DNA of 64,000 nt from Aldrovandia affinis (GCA_029706075.1 JAINUG010000033.1:2356001-2420000); one strand, 5' to 3'. Positions 35,066-46,815 are shown, counted from the first letter of the stretch. Notes: generated from the letters alone by a model not told the origin. Made by a program: numbers and translations.

Positions 35066-35895
35066 TATATATTGACTGCTACAGTTTATTTATGTTGGAT
35101 GAATTAGGGATGGGTAGCTGCACCAAAAACCATAAATAAATCTATTAGGGAATAGAACCATGTGTGGATTCTACTTTAGCAATCTAATTCGGTGTGCAAA
35201 ACACACAACATTACACATTTGAATGCATCACAACCTGCACATCCCATTACGAGCATAGGAAAATTGCTTCTATATGCACACACACTCTGATCACGTGCAT
35301 GGTTTCACTTCAACCTGCTTCGCGACTGCTTTGCTGGCAGGGTTGAATTTTCATGGGCTCCTGATGTGGCGTGCGTCACTGCCTAAGTGGCACAAATGGA
35401 AGACAAAATGCCAGGGAGAGGGAAATTCGCCAGTGCCAGCAGGGCCCGGCTGTGCAAAATTCTGATGGGTGGGATGGGCACCGCAGTGTGGGCTCTTTGC
35501 CGGCGTCTCCCCGCTCCCAGGAGGTGGTCGAAGAGCCACGGCAGTGGCCACTGCAGCCAGGGAGAAAATTACAGTCATGCGCATCAAAACAGCAGGAGGA
35601 GTCTAAATGTGATGGCAATGTGTAATGAGAAGGAGCGATAGGGAAGATGTGCTTGGGGAAAAGAAGCAGCTCGGAAATGGTTCTCTGTGCGCTTCTGCAC
35701 CCCACCTCCACACACAATCTATTCTGATGAATTGAAGCATCACCCACTCTCATATGGACATGCGTCAGATATTTCCTCCTGAAAGCAGAACGTAATTGCA
35801 GCTAAACACATGCTGTTGCCACCATCTTTGCTGCATACCTGTGAAACATTCATTCAGAACAGGCCTCAGCATACTTTTTTGCTTGTTGAGCTCTA
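35066..35895. other. Mostly single-copy DNA with a GC-richer block
   Basis: 35,280-35,640 is more GC-rich with several overlapping 60-125 codon frames on both strands. None shows a domain. It may be a regulatory or chance GC block. Confidence 0.4.
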
Positions 35896-35899
35896 TGTC

Positions 35900-36045
35900 A
35901 TTATTTATTTGTTTAGCACACACTCTATCCAGTGCATGGCTTATGGTACATTTTTACAACTGAATTTATTTATGAAGCAATCCAGGTTAAGTACCTTTCC
36001 CAAGGGCACAAACAGCAGTGACCTGCCTGGTAACTGAGCTTAAAA
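35900..36045 (-). mobile_element. V-SINE-type SINE, degraded body
   Basis: Plus strand carries TTTAGCACACACTCTATCC, GAAGCAATCCAGGTTAAGTA, then CCCAAGGGCACAAACAGCAG, the reverse of the body of a widespread fish SINE. Oriented minus. Confidence 0.6.
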
Positions 36046-36149
36046 GTTATGAGTCCTATTCTTTAAGACACAGTAATAGTGCCTTAATAGTGCCCTCCAT
36101 CAGACACAGTCTGGTACTGTATGATATCACGTTGGGAAATGTATGTTTA

Positions 36150-37365
36150 TTTGTTTTTTAATATTTATTTCAATATGTTTTAAAACATTTATTAAAAAAT
36201 TCCACAGTTTCTTAAATAAAAAGGACAGAAAATCATGACATTTGCGTATACAAGAAGGTCTTCACCAGGACAGGGGTATCAAACAAAGTACATTCAAACA
36301 TTCTACATTTACAATGGTACAAGAGGGTTATGGGGAATGTAAAACATAAAACCATCGAATACTGATAGACAAAAATACGCAGGACATCTCAATAAATTAT
36401 TTTGGTTTGTAAGTCGAAATTATATCAAAACGAAACAAAGGAAAAGAAACAAAAGACTTTAAAAGGCAAAGAAAAAGGAAGAATAAAGTGTTCCGTGCTC
36501 GGGTTTGGTTGCCCAGAGCGCATCTCCTCTGGGGGGTGAGCTATATAACCAGTTCTTTCCAGTGGCTCACCCCCCATTTCTCTCGCCCCTCTCTCATCCT
36601 TTGCAAAGTCCACCAGAATGCTGTCCTGGAGGAGGTTTTGAGTCCTCCTCCTTAGAGTGACCAGGTCCACTGTTTCTTTTTGGAAGACCTTGATGTTCCT
36701 TGTGTCCCACAGGACCTGCTTGATGGTGTTAATGATCCTCCACTGGCGCTGCAGCTCAGGGGTCCTGCTTCCCTCAGCGGGGCCCTATAGGAGCCTCTCA
36801 GCCATCAGGGAGGATCTCAGCAAGGCCCTGTTGGGGGAGACAGAGGACACAATAAGGTCCCAGACCTGTCTGTCCATGGAGCACTCCCAGGATCTTACCT
36901 GTCATTGTGAGGGCCACGCACTCCAGCTCCCAATTTCCTTCTGGACGTGGCGAATGGCCTCCTCCCAGGTCCGGTTCCCTCTCCTGGTCATCTGGAAGGT
37001 GACCCCTAGCAGTTTTATGCTTTCTGTGCAAACAGGGAAAGGAACCCATGATGGCGACAGGAACTCTTGCCCCTATTGACTAGGGTGCCTGTGTCTGCAC
37101 AGAAGTCCTCCACCACCTTGCTAGCAGTGGTGATGGAGCGACTCTCTGTGCCGACGATGGTAATGTCATCCATGTACGCCATCACCCCCAGCCGCTCCCC
37201 ACAGCCACCTGGCAGTGGGTAGCCCTGGATGTTATCATTCAGTCAGATGGCCTGGAGAAACGGCTCAAGGTAGATGACATACAGGAGGGATGCTAGAGGG
37301 CATCCCTGCCTGACGCCAGACCTACTGGCAAACGGGGCAGAGATCACACGTTTGGAATGTTTGAA
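36150..37365 (-). mobile_element. LINE, Tx1/L1-like, reverse-transcriptase part and 3' end
   Basis: Minus-strand LINE. The reverse transcriptase is at 37,320-36,960 and the C-terminal part continues to about 36,520. A-rich sequence (T-rich on plus) at 36,150-36,230 may be its 3' end. The 5' side is cut at about 37,360. Clade is inferred from the VEDFCADTGTLVN-GKS block that resembles the Tx1 region after the active site. Confidence 0.75.
36425..37330 (-). pseudogene. LINE reverse transcriptase with YMDD motif, frameshifted
   Basis: VRQGCPLASLLYVIYLEPF (37,312-37,256) is the conserved block before the active site; AYMDDITIVG (37,181-37,152) is the catalytic motif, with Met where most LINEs have Ala. 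VVEDFCADTGTLVN follows near 37,120-37,080. In another frame LLGVTFQMTRRGNRTWEEAI, then RHVQKEIGSW (37,010-36,935) continues, and then further pieces (DLVTLRRRTQNLLQDSILVD at 36,670-36,610). Several shifts and stops. Confidence 0.8.
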
Positions 37366-37455
37366 TTATGTATGCTCTCTGATCTCTATGCAATATTCCC
37401 TTATGTGGCTCCTGGGTGGTATATCCAGCTGAGGCTCTTGTTCATGGTGTAGTCA
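37366..37455. other. Short spacer
   Basis: Unremarkable sequence between a LINE and a SINE core. Confidence 0.4.
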
Positions 37456-37610
37456 TAAAAACGGAACTTGCCATTGCCGGCTGTGGCCAGTAGTCATCTG
37501 GGGTGATGCATAATTGGTCAAAACATGCAAACAGAGGGAGGGTTTCAATCGGCAGGGTAGTCCCTGATTCATTGTGCAATTACGACTCCTCTGGTTGATC
37601 AAGCACCTGC
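37456..37610 (+). mobile_element. SINE family B core (copy 3, partial)
   Basis: TGCCATTGCCGGCTGTGGCC, GATGCATAATTGGTC and AGAGGGAGGGTTTCAAT match copies at 9,940 and 18,855. Head and tail not recognised. Confidence 0.65.
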
Positions 37611-37776
37611 ACTATGCCTTTTAATTCCTGTTCTTTTTCATTTGTAATTACTAATTAGCTGTATTTTCTTCTTCTTCTTCTTAATTATTATTATTCTTGT
37701 TTTTTTGTTGTTAAGAGTTTAGAAAGCCAAAAAGCTGGGAAATTCAAGTGAGAACGCCACAGCACTCGTATTTTAC

Positions 37777-37923
37777 CTGTGACATGACAGTGCTTTCCAA
37801 TACACCACTTTTCAAAGGTGCACTGGTGTGTGCCTCCAGCATCCAGGCAATAGTGATGATGAAGGCTAGATGCAGCCAGACTTTTGGAGGCAGACTGGAG
37901 TCAGCAAAGTCTAAAGTCACTGT
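37777..37923 (-). other. Candidate coding exon, phase 0/0 (unidentified)
   Basis: On the minus strand a strong acceptor (CCCACTGTTATTTCTCAACAG) ends at 37,924. The 147-nt block stays open for 49 codons with a hydrophobic run, VWLHLAFIITIAWMLEA, and ends STVMSQ at a donor, CACAG then GTAAAATA. Phase 0 on both sides, so it could splice to 31,777-31,962, which also has a hydrophobic run. The enclosing open frame is 104 codons, which chance can produce. I do not recognise the peptide. Confidence 0.3.
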
Positions 37924-38323
37924 CTGTTGAGAAATAACAGTGGGAATGGCACAAAATGGCAGGCAGCAAAAAAGGCATAGCAGATCAGCCATCGTAGGGA
38001 GGTGGGGGGTTGTTTTTTGGAATCGAGATAAGACAAGGCACCCGACACTCAGTGGCATGACCCAGGGGGAACAAGGAGGCCAAATAGCCCCATTGGTGAT
38101 AAACTTTCTGAACCACTCTAGTGGACATTCTGAGATGTGTCAAAATAAAGACAAAATAACCTGAAGGAGCACAAAACTCTGAGTCTCAGAAGCTTAGCTG
38201 ATGCATGAATAAAAACAAATATTTCACTGCTAGGCTGGTCAGACAGAATAACTATGATGACAACAAAAAAATAGATAAATAAATAAAGATAAAATAACAT
38301 GCAGGGATCTCAAAGCTGTTTAC

Positions 38324-38392
38324 CATGAGGGGCGCTTCATCATGTCAGGGTACAGGTTCAGCCTCTTCTGCTCGCCATCTGACAGCACACCA
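38324..38392 (-). other. Candidate coding exon, 69 nt (unidentified)
   Basis: Minus strand, after CTCATATTAG. The frame reads GVLSDGEQKRLNLYPDMMKR then PS, and meets a donor, TCATG then GTAAAC, at 38,323. Most codons end in G or C although the region is AT-rich. It starts and ends in phase 2, and joins in frame with the candidate exon at 40,489-40,550. The acceptor's pyrimidine tract is weak. An alternative reading ends W-stop at the donor. Confidence 0.38.
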
Positions 38393-40488
38393 CTAATATG
38401 AGACAATTATAAATAAGTGAATAATGAACGGCCACAGCAAACCAGGGATAATTGCACTCAAATTACATCTACAAGCAAATAGGCATTGTTAACCCTAATT
38501 ATAAGAATAAAAAAAACAGTAATAATCACAACTCTTCTGCAGACAACCAATTACATTATTCTTAACACGACTTGCTGTATTTAAAGCACATGTCGAGGTA
38601 ATCAAGGTTATTTAAACCTCCAGCAAGCATTGCAATTAGAATGCCTGCTAAAAATATGACGCCACCACCATTCACATGGTCTAACTGCACGTGGCAACAA
38701 AAATAACCTTGGAATAAGATAAAAGAACTGGCGATAAAAAGCACACACAGTGAGCGTTTTACAACAAAAAAGAAATATAAAAAATATGAAAATGTAGAGT
38801 TAATGTAATCCTTTAGTGTAAGTAAATAGAAAGACCAACTTAAAAAAAAAATCTGCTTAACAAGTCTGCTAGATGTGTTCTGCAGAGTCTTTGAAGGCGT
38901 AGATGGGGAGCGGGCTTTGACGGGGGCAAACATTCCTGGGCATTTTTCTGTCAGCCTTCAGATCAAAGCCCACATCCGGAGGTGTTTAACCCATTACTGT
39001 ACAGTCTGATCAACACTTTTCAAGTCCTGCCATAGTAATGAGTGCTCTCTTCCCCAAACGTACTGCACAAGCCAAGCGTTTGATCCCCCATCCCCCCCCA
39101 CACACAAATTCTCAACCATGCAAAGGAGAAAAGGTTATTTGGATTTAAACAGAGAAAGTGCTGATGCTGCCATCGATTGATATCCCTCTCAGGCCAATGT
39201 AGGAACGCTTGCATAATCACTCTTGCAGTGGCACTGATCTTTAATCGACAGCAGATTAATTTCAATTGATATCTTTAATTTATATTCATTAGTTGTTTGA
39301 AATTGCGCAAGTATATTCCTTTCACATCCGTAGGTGTAAAGGCTCCGGTGGTTAATTCTTGTTATATAATGAGTTTTCCCTTGATGTTAACGTTTGGCCA
39401 GCTCTCTTTTTTTGTAATGCAAAGAGCTTACAATTCATCATATCTTGTGCGGAGAGAAAACTTCAAAGGACTTTCAAAGCAGAGTTCAAGCAGGTTAACC
39501 CTTTTTCTGATCACGATATATTTGTACTTAGTACAATTAATGGGAAAGGCATCAAAGCGTTCAATGATATGCTCATCCATTCCAATATAGATTTAATTTG
39601 CAATTGGGGAGGAGAGTCAGACTGCCTGAAACAGGCATCCTCTTTGTTCCGATATTTCATTGACTTTCAGTGTTTTACATTCTTAACAGCAGAAAAACAC
39701 ACAGCACAGTTTAGACGCTCCTTTATATGATTCCCTTTCTTTGAATGCTGTTTAAAAATAGTATTCAAATACCATGTGCTTTTAGCTTTTACAGCATGTG
39801 TGCTTACAGGTTTGTCAAAATGGGCATGTTTGTTCTTATACAATAATTAATAACACTGTCCTTTCACACATTAGCGAGCAAACAATTAAATTAAATCAAA
39901 TGGTAAGGTGTGTCTGTGTTTATGTGATACAACAGCTGAAATAGAACAACATTCATTGCACTGCTGTACTCAAGGCTACTTTTGCACTAAAACCCTCTTG
40001 CACACAGAAAGTGTGTGTCAGCTCTGTACAGTAGTAACAATCAATAGGCCTATCTCATGTTTTCAGGTTGCTATGGGTGTATAACTTCTTCTGGTTCCCA
40101 GTCTTTTGTATTGGGGCAAACCAAGCCTTTTTGTTCAAATGTGAAACAAAGACAGCCATATTCAACATATCAAACTTGAAGTCAGGTGTTTATTCATGTT
40201 TGAGGAAGACGATTTGAACAGTTTTAAATAAAGAAAGCAATGTTATAATGTTGCAACTCTTGGCCAGACTTGCAATGATATTATAATGTTTATTTCAGCT
40301 CTGCTGCTGTGATAGAATTGATTGCTCGTTTGAGTATATAGGCTACTTCACATATGGGGGTTCAGGGGTGAGACTCTGATTTCTCTGAGGTCTCGCGGAG
40401 CTGACAGCATTCACATTTGGTGTATCCTTGAGCTGTGGAGGAGCACGCAAGGCCACACACGGGGGGCTGCAGTGGATGTTGTGTTTAC
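38393..40488. other. Single-copy-looking DNA, intron-like
   Basis: Runs of A/T and no transposon ends. Frames at 38,562-38,933 and 39,359-39,730 carry no domain; the first is low-complexity (Tyr/Phe/Leu from A/T-rich DNA). If the two flanking exon candidates are real this is an intron. Confidence 0.45.
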
Positions 40489-40550
40489 CGCGCTGGGAAG
40501 CTGTACTCTCGCTGTAACTGATTGCTGTCAGTCTCGCAGCCAAGCAGTTG
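40489..40550 (-). other. Candidate coding exon, 62 nt (unidentified)
   Basis: Minus strand, after an acceptor-like TTGACCTTGCAG. The frame reads QLLGCETDSNQLQREYSFPA plus two bases (CG), then GTAAAC. The codons look coding. The two trailing bases plus the first base of the exon at 38,392 make CGT (Arg), so the two candidates fit in frame and order. A 66-codon frame in another phase (40,343-40,543) overlaps it. Confidence 0.35.
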
Positions 40551-41720
40551 CTGCAAGGTCAACTGAAGAGCACAGCACATAAAAAATGCCGTCACACTCA
40601 ATAAGTCCTTCTGTGTATAACGGGAAATTGTTTAATCTTTCTTTTTCTTTTTTTTAACGACACTAGTAATCAAAATAAGTCGAGGCATTCTGTTTATGCA
40701 CTGGTATTATTAGATCTGACTCAGGTCACAGAATGACACAGATTTGTTACAAACAGTTGTTAAAAAAAGCAATTTTGTCATGAAGCCTAGGGGCAGCTTT
40801 GTAGCAATAAAACTTGTTTGCATATTCAGACTGAAAATAAATAACTTCTATTTTTAGAAAGTTTAATTATTATGTGCTCTTACAGCTCTTGCATAGACAT
40901 GCACAAAAAAAACAGTACTGTGAACACCATTTTTATCATTTGTTTCTTTTTATGAGCCAATTTGAAACTGCAAATGTGTAGATGAGGTTTCAGTACCAAA
41001 CTGTGGGGCGCCTAACCCCTGCCTTAGCAGGAATCCATTAACCGTTGCATGTTTAGTCCATCACCATTCTGGGACAAAGATGAGGAAGCTTCAGTTTCAG
41101 CTGAACCTATTTGTTTGTGAACGGTTTTGGTGTCGGACAAGGACTAACACCCACCCTGCTCCAGTGGCCAAAAACCATGCAGACCTGAAATTTTTTCAAA
41201 TGTTTAATAATTCAGTCAGACCTTTTCAGGCTATTTAAAAACAAGAACAACTGGAGAAAAGGAAGGGCCAAAATTCTGTGAGGTTTCATATTTTTTCAAA
41301 GTCAGAACAGACTTTGTATAAAAGTGAGAAATGAGCACAGCTGGTTGTTGGTTCTCAGTCTTTTCCTGTTTCATGTACTGGCAGTGTAGGCTACGTATGA
41401 AGGGCAGTACACTAACAGTCCATTGTCATTTTATAACATGCAGCATGTGTCATAAATGGAGGGGTTTTCCTGAAAACTGATTCAAGCAACATTTGTCTAT
41501 GATGTCTGCAAAAACAAAGTGCTACTTTTTTTAAACGCAAAGATAATGGTCTCTCCATTAATTCTAGTATTCACTGAACTTGCCAAGCTTTACTTGTGAA
41601 GTTAACAGCACTGTTTAGGACAACTGTGGATTTAATGCAGCGGTAATTCAGCAGTAAATACATACATAGAAATAAATACAAAGCAGAGTGGTAGAATCTG
41701 AGGACCACGGATCTGCATAC
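40551..41720. other. Single-copy-looking AT-rich DNA
   Basis: No gene, array or transposon end seen. Confidence 0.45.
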
Positions 41721-41722
41721 TA

Positions 41723-41866
41723 GGGCCCGTATTCATAAAGTGTTTCTGAGTAGGAGTGCTGATCGAGGATCAGTTTTGCCTTTTAGGCCATAATGGATAT
41801 GGACTGGGGGAAACCTGATTCTAGATCAGCACTTCTACTCGGAAGCGCTTGAGGAATACAGGGACC
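41723..41866. mobile_element. Palindromic MITE-like element, copy 1
   Basis: GGGCCCGTATTCATAAAG opens at 41,723 and, reversed, GGTCCCTGTATTCCTCAAGC closes at 41,866. Arms continue inward with GAGTAGGAGTGCTGATC and its complement. About 144 bp, no coding potential. The second copy is at 58,193-58,341. A related palindrome is abundant in fish genomes. Confidence 0.82.
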
Positions 41867-41899
41867 AGCATTGACACTGCTCTACCCTTGAGAAATGCA

Positions 41900-42145
41900 C
41901 TTTCCTGAGTGGCTCAACCCCTAAAGGCACAGGCTAAGCCCCATAGCCTGCACAGCATACGTTCCAGCTGGGTTATTTAATTTTCCGGGAGTCCTCAACA
42001 GCCGGGCATAATTGGTTTCATCCCACCAGGGGTAGGGTGAGTTTAAGGTCAGGGTTCCTTCAGTTACTGCTGCATTAGCTCCTGCCAATAAGGTGCTGGA
42101 CGCCCACAGGCCACAAGCTGTTGTCAGTGATACAGCTTTCCCCGA
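41900..42145 (+). mobile_element. tRNA-like SINE (family C)
   Basis: TGAGTGGCTCAACCCCTAAA then GGCACAGG (41,906-41,933) resembles the A-box side of a tRNA. A degraded B box ACGTTCCAGC lies near 41,960. Core GCCGGGCATAATTGGTTTCA at 42,002-42,021 echoes family B. The 3' end is not clear. Confidence 0.55.
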
Positions 42146-43564
42146 ATGGTGCTAGTTCTTCTGTAGTACTGTGGGGCCTGTGACATGTAAAATTGTCACT
42201 GGCTTGCATGTGAGTACATGTGTTTCAACTGCAGTGCTCCTTGTGTGGGATACGGATGGCAGAGTGGTAACACGAAAGGTACAAGTCTGTGCGAGTCCAA
42301 ACTGAGGAGAAGAATGTAATTCAATGTTAAATTGGTACTCGCCCTGGATTAGGCTATCAACAAAGTTTGTAATAACATTCTCTCTTATTTGCAAACCCTC
42401 ACAAGTCATTTCATTTGTGATTATTTTATTATTTGTAAGTAGCTAAATTAAAATCCTTTTTTGTTGTACTTGTAGGGTCCTAGAAATGATCTCATCCCAT
42501 TTTATTTATTTTTTGCTAGTGGGTAATAAAGTTGTTCAGATGCCTAGCGATGGTGGAGAAAGCTGAAAATGATGACAGTGTGCTATCTGCTCTCGTCTCT
42601 CAACAGTCCAACACATCTCTGCAGGGACCTTTGCCAATTAAACTATCATCAAAAGTAAATGGCGTTATTAAAGAGCTTTATTTCCGCACGCATTGAGAAT
42701 ATCAAACTGGGAGGACAGTTGTAGCGAGGCGCTTCGGGAGCCCCGTTCCACATTCTGCCACCTTCTATCGTATCTGTCACCCAGCGGCTGGCTACTGTCA
42801 CCGCCCGTCACTCTCAGCCTCCCAGACAGACATGTCATTCCTCAATGTCATGCAGTGAAGGGCCAGCTGGACGCCTCGGCACCCATGCTGTCTGGAGATA
42901 AATCAGCAGCATGGGTGCCTGTGAATCAGCCTGTGAGTGTTTTGTTCTCCATGTGCTGCTTAACTAGAGTGTAGTTATGCTGTACTTTGTGTTGTCCATC
43001 ATTTTTTTGTGTTTTCTTAGTAGTCGTTTGAGGTGCACGTGGGGGGCCTCTCAACTGATTTTTTGATCAACAGGAAGAAAACTGGATGCTCTCTTCTCTC
43101 TGGTATATCCAGTTTGCTTTTTCCTCTCCCAGGCTAAGACTTCCTAAGTGACCTCTTACCCCTGTCTCCATTGGGCCTCTCTAAACCAGGTCAGCCAGCT
43201 TTGAAAGTTGATTCAGTTTCATTTTAGATGATAGGAAGCATAACCCAATTTGGGCAGGCTCCAGGACCATCACGAATAGAAAGCACTCACCTTCTCTCCG
43301 ATTGTGTGAATTAACACAACCTGCCATCCCCAGCAACACCCAGAACTCCAGACCCAAGGAAAATGTCTCTTTGATGCCTTGAGATGGGGCTTTTTCAAGT
43401 CAGTTCAAAAAAACGTTTGGCTAGGTACATTAAATGCACGTGGCAAGGGGTGCAGCCATTTAAAAAAAAAGCTGTTACACAAAAAGAGATACCTCAGTCA
43501 TTTGATCATCAGTTCTTCAAAAAAGGGTTCAGTTCTTCCCACTTTCTACATGAAGTTTCCCTAA
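42146..43564. other. Mostly single-copy DNA
   Basis: 42,620-42,970 is GC-richer with CpG sites and a 93-codon frame of no known domain. A frame at 43,379-43,564 looked faintly LINE-like but is too short to call. Confidence 0.4.
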
Positions 43565-43687
43565 TAGCTGTGTAGTTACACTGTACCTACATACGCAAGT
43601 ACAGTGTACCTACTGTTTACTTACACATTGTTGCATAGGTACAGTGTAATAGACGGGCATTACAGCCACAATGTAAAGTGGGACCAA
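43565..43687. mobile_element. MITE end, second copy of the nested element at 16,169
   Basis: Ends ATGTAAAGTGGGACCAA at 43,687, the inverted end seen at 16,673. Inside are repeated GTACAGTGTACC/GGTACAGTGTAA blocks. Left end missing. Confidence 0.62.
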
Positions 43688-43735
43688 AAATAACATTTTG
43701 TGCCTCTGAGAAAATCCAACATGAGACCAAATACT

Positions 43736-43739
<4 letters not shown>

Positions 43740-43769
<30 letters not shown>
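43740..43769. repeat. (TC)n microsatellite
   Basis: About 15 TC units, uninterrupted. Confidence 0.96.
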
Positions 43770-43772
<3 letters not shown>

Positions 43773-44700
43773 GCTCAGCAGTTGTGGCTTGTGTCCACCT
43801 TGACCTTGGCAGGTTGAATACCTCTACATTTTCAGGTTTGCACCAGCAGCCAGGACCCCATGCCGGACAGTCACCATGTCCGGGGGCTGTCTTTGTTCCT
43901 CTCGCCGCTTCACAGCACATAAATCAGGACGAGCTAGAACCTGTTCCCTAAGGCCCTGCATGAGCCGTATAACAAACCAGGGTGAGACCAACTGCTCAAA
44001 AAACATCTGCGTTAAAAGCCTCCCTCACTCAGTTTGTTCGGTACTTATATATTTTTTTTTTTCTGCAGTGCTAATAAACATCTGCCACATTAAATTATGC
44101 TTGCCTTCAGACGCTTTGCATTTTTCATGCAGGCTCAACGAGCCAGCTTACCCTCCTACACCCTCGATCAGCTCAACCTTTTAGGGGTTAATGGCCATTT
44201 TGTCAACAGGCAGGCTTGAATCAATACCAATCCTTTCCCAAGGAGGCTTTTCGTATTGGTCAGTGCTTTGCATATCGTTCACACTAGTCAATTTCTCATG
44301 CTTCAGCTCGGGCCACTGGGTAAGCACTGCAGAAGCAGGAGACGGAACTCCCCCCCAACACTCCCTGCTTTTAAGAGTATTACTGTCAAAGTGTTATACG
44401 TTTGTATTTCACACGACAGTACCGGTGTTGAACAGGGAAAGTGCATTTCCCCTTTTGAATTTTTCAATGCCGTGGGTTCCATCATACCAACACTTTTACC
44501 ACAAAAAGCCCCGCTTACCAAACGAACCTGAAACATGTCATGTGAAGACTGTGTTCATCAAAAAGGTTTGAGAGCCCAAGGTGGGCCAACGTCTGGCTGC
44601 AGCTCATTGGAGACCACTCATTGGAGAGCTCCTGATAATCTAATGACAATTTAATGATATCCTCTTCTATCAATAACCCACAGACAAAGGCCATTTTTGC
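43770..44700. other. Single-copy-looking DNA, no gene seen
   Basis: Overlapping frames on both strands (43,876-44,184; 44,191-44,571) without domains. Confidence 0.4.
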
Positions 44701-44704
44701 AATT

Positions 44705-44752
44705 TTGTTATTTGGCAGGGCACTTTTATTCAAAGCAACTTACAAGAGTGCA
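44705..44752 (-). mobile_element. V-SINE-type tail fragment
   Basis: Plus strand TTTGGCAGGGCACTTTTATT, then CAAAGCAACTTACAAG is the reverse of a CTTGTAAGT-GCTTTG-ATAAAAG tail. Minus orientation. Confidence 0.6.
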
Positions 44753-44961
44753 TTAAATGGCTAGAGATCATAGCTAAAGCTATCGAACAGTAACTTTACA
44801 TTAGAATCATTGTCATTGCCAAAGTTTGTGCCACAACACCTGTAATCCAAAAGGGGAGAGAAAGGCTTTTGTTATTAGTTTTTGTGTTTTTAGGCACATG
44901 ATAAAATTGTACATTTTTGGTCAGATTCCCCAGACAAAGATATTCTCTATCACGGGGGTAT

Positions 44962-45149
44962 TGAAATCCAGGCCTCGAGGTCTGCAGTGTCTGCAGGTAT
45001 TTGCTCCAACCACGCACTACACCACCTGATTTCGAATAATTCGTTTATCTCCTTGGTCCAGGAAGCAAGCTAATTAGTGAAATCAGGTGGTGTAGTGCGT
45101 GGTTGGAGCAAATACCTATAGACACTGCGGACCTTGAGGCCTGGATTTG
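44962..45149. mobile_element. Palindromic (foldback) element
   Basis: Arms of about 70 bases, 44,962-45,033 and 45,079-45,149, are complementary with only about five mismatches across a 45-nt loop. Each arm runs AAATCCAGGCCTC near the outside, then GGTATTTGCTCCAACCACGC and ACTACACCACCTGATTTC at the loop. Probably a MITE or an RNA-hairpin-forming repeat. No coding potential. Confidence 0.9.
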
Positions 45150-46185
45150 AATATTTTGTCCTTAATTGAGCAAACCCTTTCATAAATCAGGTTTATGGGA
45201 TATTTTTGCATTGATAAATTGTCTTGTCCTATATTGGCTTGCCCTTTTTTATTAAGGAGGAGCAAAGTAATCTGTTTAGCCCCATCAATAATCCATTAGC
45301 ACCACATATACCTGTAGATTCACCTGATCTTCTGATTTGTCGAAAGAATCATGAACGCTGACAGCAAGCAGATATGATACGAGTAAATGTGTTAGTTTAC
45401 AGACAGAGGAGCAGCGCAATGTGTCCCCGCCTCTGCCTGTTCAGTCACATCCTGCTCGCATTGTAATTATATTCTGTCTGCAGACATCAGAACAGGTACA
45501 ATCTGTTTACAGTCCTCCATACACATTTAGTCCACCTGCTTCTTGGCTTATTGCTTTTTTTTCCGACCCTGGCAAAACTGGCCACCAAAATGCGACAGCA
45601 GCGCTCCTCTCCCTCCCTCTTTCTCTCCCTCTCATTTCATTAATCTCGTCCCCTCTTTCCCTTTTTCTTCTCTCTCTCTCTCTCTCTCTCTCTTCCTCAA
45701 TGCAGCTCTGAGGTTAACACCACTCTTATTTCCTGCTTCCCTCGTTTCTTGAGAAAATCATATTAGCCATATCGGCCGGCCAAGGTGCGGAGGATGAAGT
45801 AAGAGTGGGTCTGACTTGGAAAGATTCCAAAGATAGCAGCCGTGTCGAGGAGAGGGGAGGCGAGGTAATGAAATGATTTAACTTAGGGGCACTCTCTCCA
45901 GCTCCAGCCACAAGGCTGCTGACCTCTCTACGAAGAGCTGCCGGTGCAGAGTTTTCATATGAAGGGGCGGGGATTTCTGACACAATGCTCATCTGGACCA
46001 TAAACAAAGAGTGCTCCTGTGAATCCATGATCGGATCTCCTGATTCAATCATGGATTAGAGGGAAGCCACAGACAATGCTACCTCTATTTTTTAAGTGTA
46101 AGTCACCTTCTCCAAGCCAGTGATTCAGTCCTGGGTCAGAGCTTTGCAGGGTCTGTGAAATGATCCCATAAAGAATGTATTAGAT
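45150..46185. other. Spacer with a (CT)n tract, possible regulatory block
   Basis: (CT)n at 45,669-45,693. 45,740-46,060 is a repeat-free, moderately GC-rich stretch with CCATATCGGCCGGCC and similar elements; no gene recognised. Confidence 0.4.
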
Positions 46186-46189
46186 CTGT

Positions 46190-46228
46190 ATAAGTATATA
46201 TAAATATATATACGTATATATATATATC
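46190..46228. repeat. (TA)n-rich tract
   Basis: TATATA units interrupted by AAA and ACG. Confidence 0.9.
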
Positions 46229-46815
46229 AGTAAAATGCTATCTGCTTTCCACAAATGCACATGGAGAAGGCTGTAATGTATTCCAATTACAGTGCATTCC
46301 GGCAATAGAGCAGAACTGTAAACCATCAATCACCGTGGCAATTTTTGGGCTATGGTTACGGACAGAGCTGTGCAATAATGTAAATTATTTCACATTTCTA
46401 GCGAGCCAATGTGAGTGCAGGCAGCTGATGAGCTAATGTTGTCCCATCATTGATAATTCAGCCCTACTGCTACCCAGACACTAAAAGGTAATAGGAGCTT
46501 TATGAGAATTCATTACTCTGTCTGCGATGATGGAATCACAATGGGACCCAGAGAAAAAGGAACACTGGTAAATAGTCAAATATGATTACGGCTATAATGT
46601 ATTCCGGCAGTCCGCTTCTTGGCACGACCAAGATAAATGTAACATATTTTCATCATATTTAATCCTAAGCTTTTGCAGGTACCAGAGGAGCAGATGGAAA
46701 ATGAGACGTGCTTTCGGAGCGTTCGCCATCGCCGCAGAGACTGAGTGAGGATTTCTTCAGAGAAGGAAGTCCAGTAAAATCGACGCCTTGAAACAATGTA
46801 AGATGGAACAGATCT
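46229..46815. other. Repeat-free DNA, possible regulatory block
   Basis: 46,260-46,575 has ATTA cores, CAATCACCGTGGC and GCAATAATGTAAATTATTTC-type words and no frame with a domain. Enhancer-like appearance only. Confidence 0.35.

Noticed and set aside
35371..35753. Several overlapping frames in a GC-richer block
   Set aside because: All frames on both strands are open because of GC content; none shows a domain.
43379..43564. A frame beginning near WLGTLNARGKG that faintly resembles a LINE endonuclease start
   Set aside because: The resemblance stops after a few residues and no later endonuclease motif follows.
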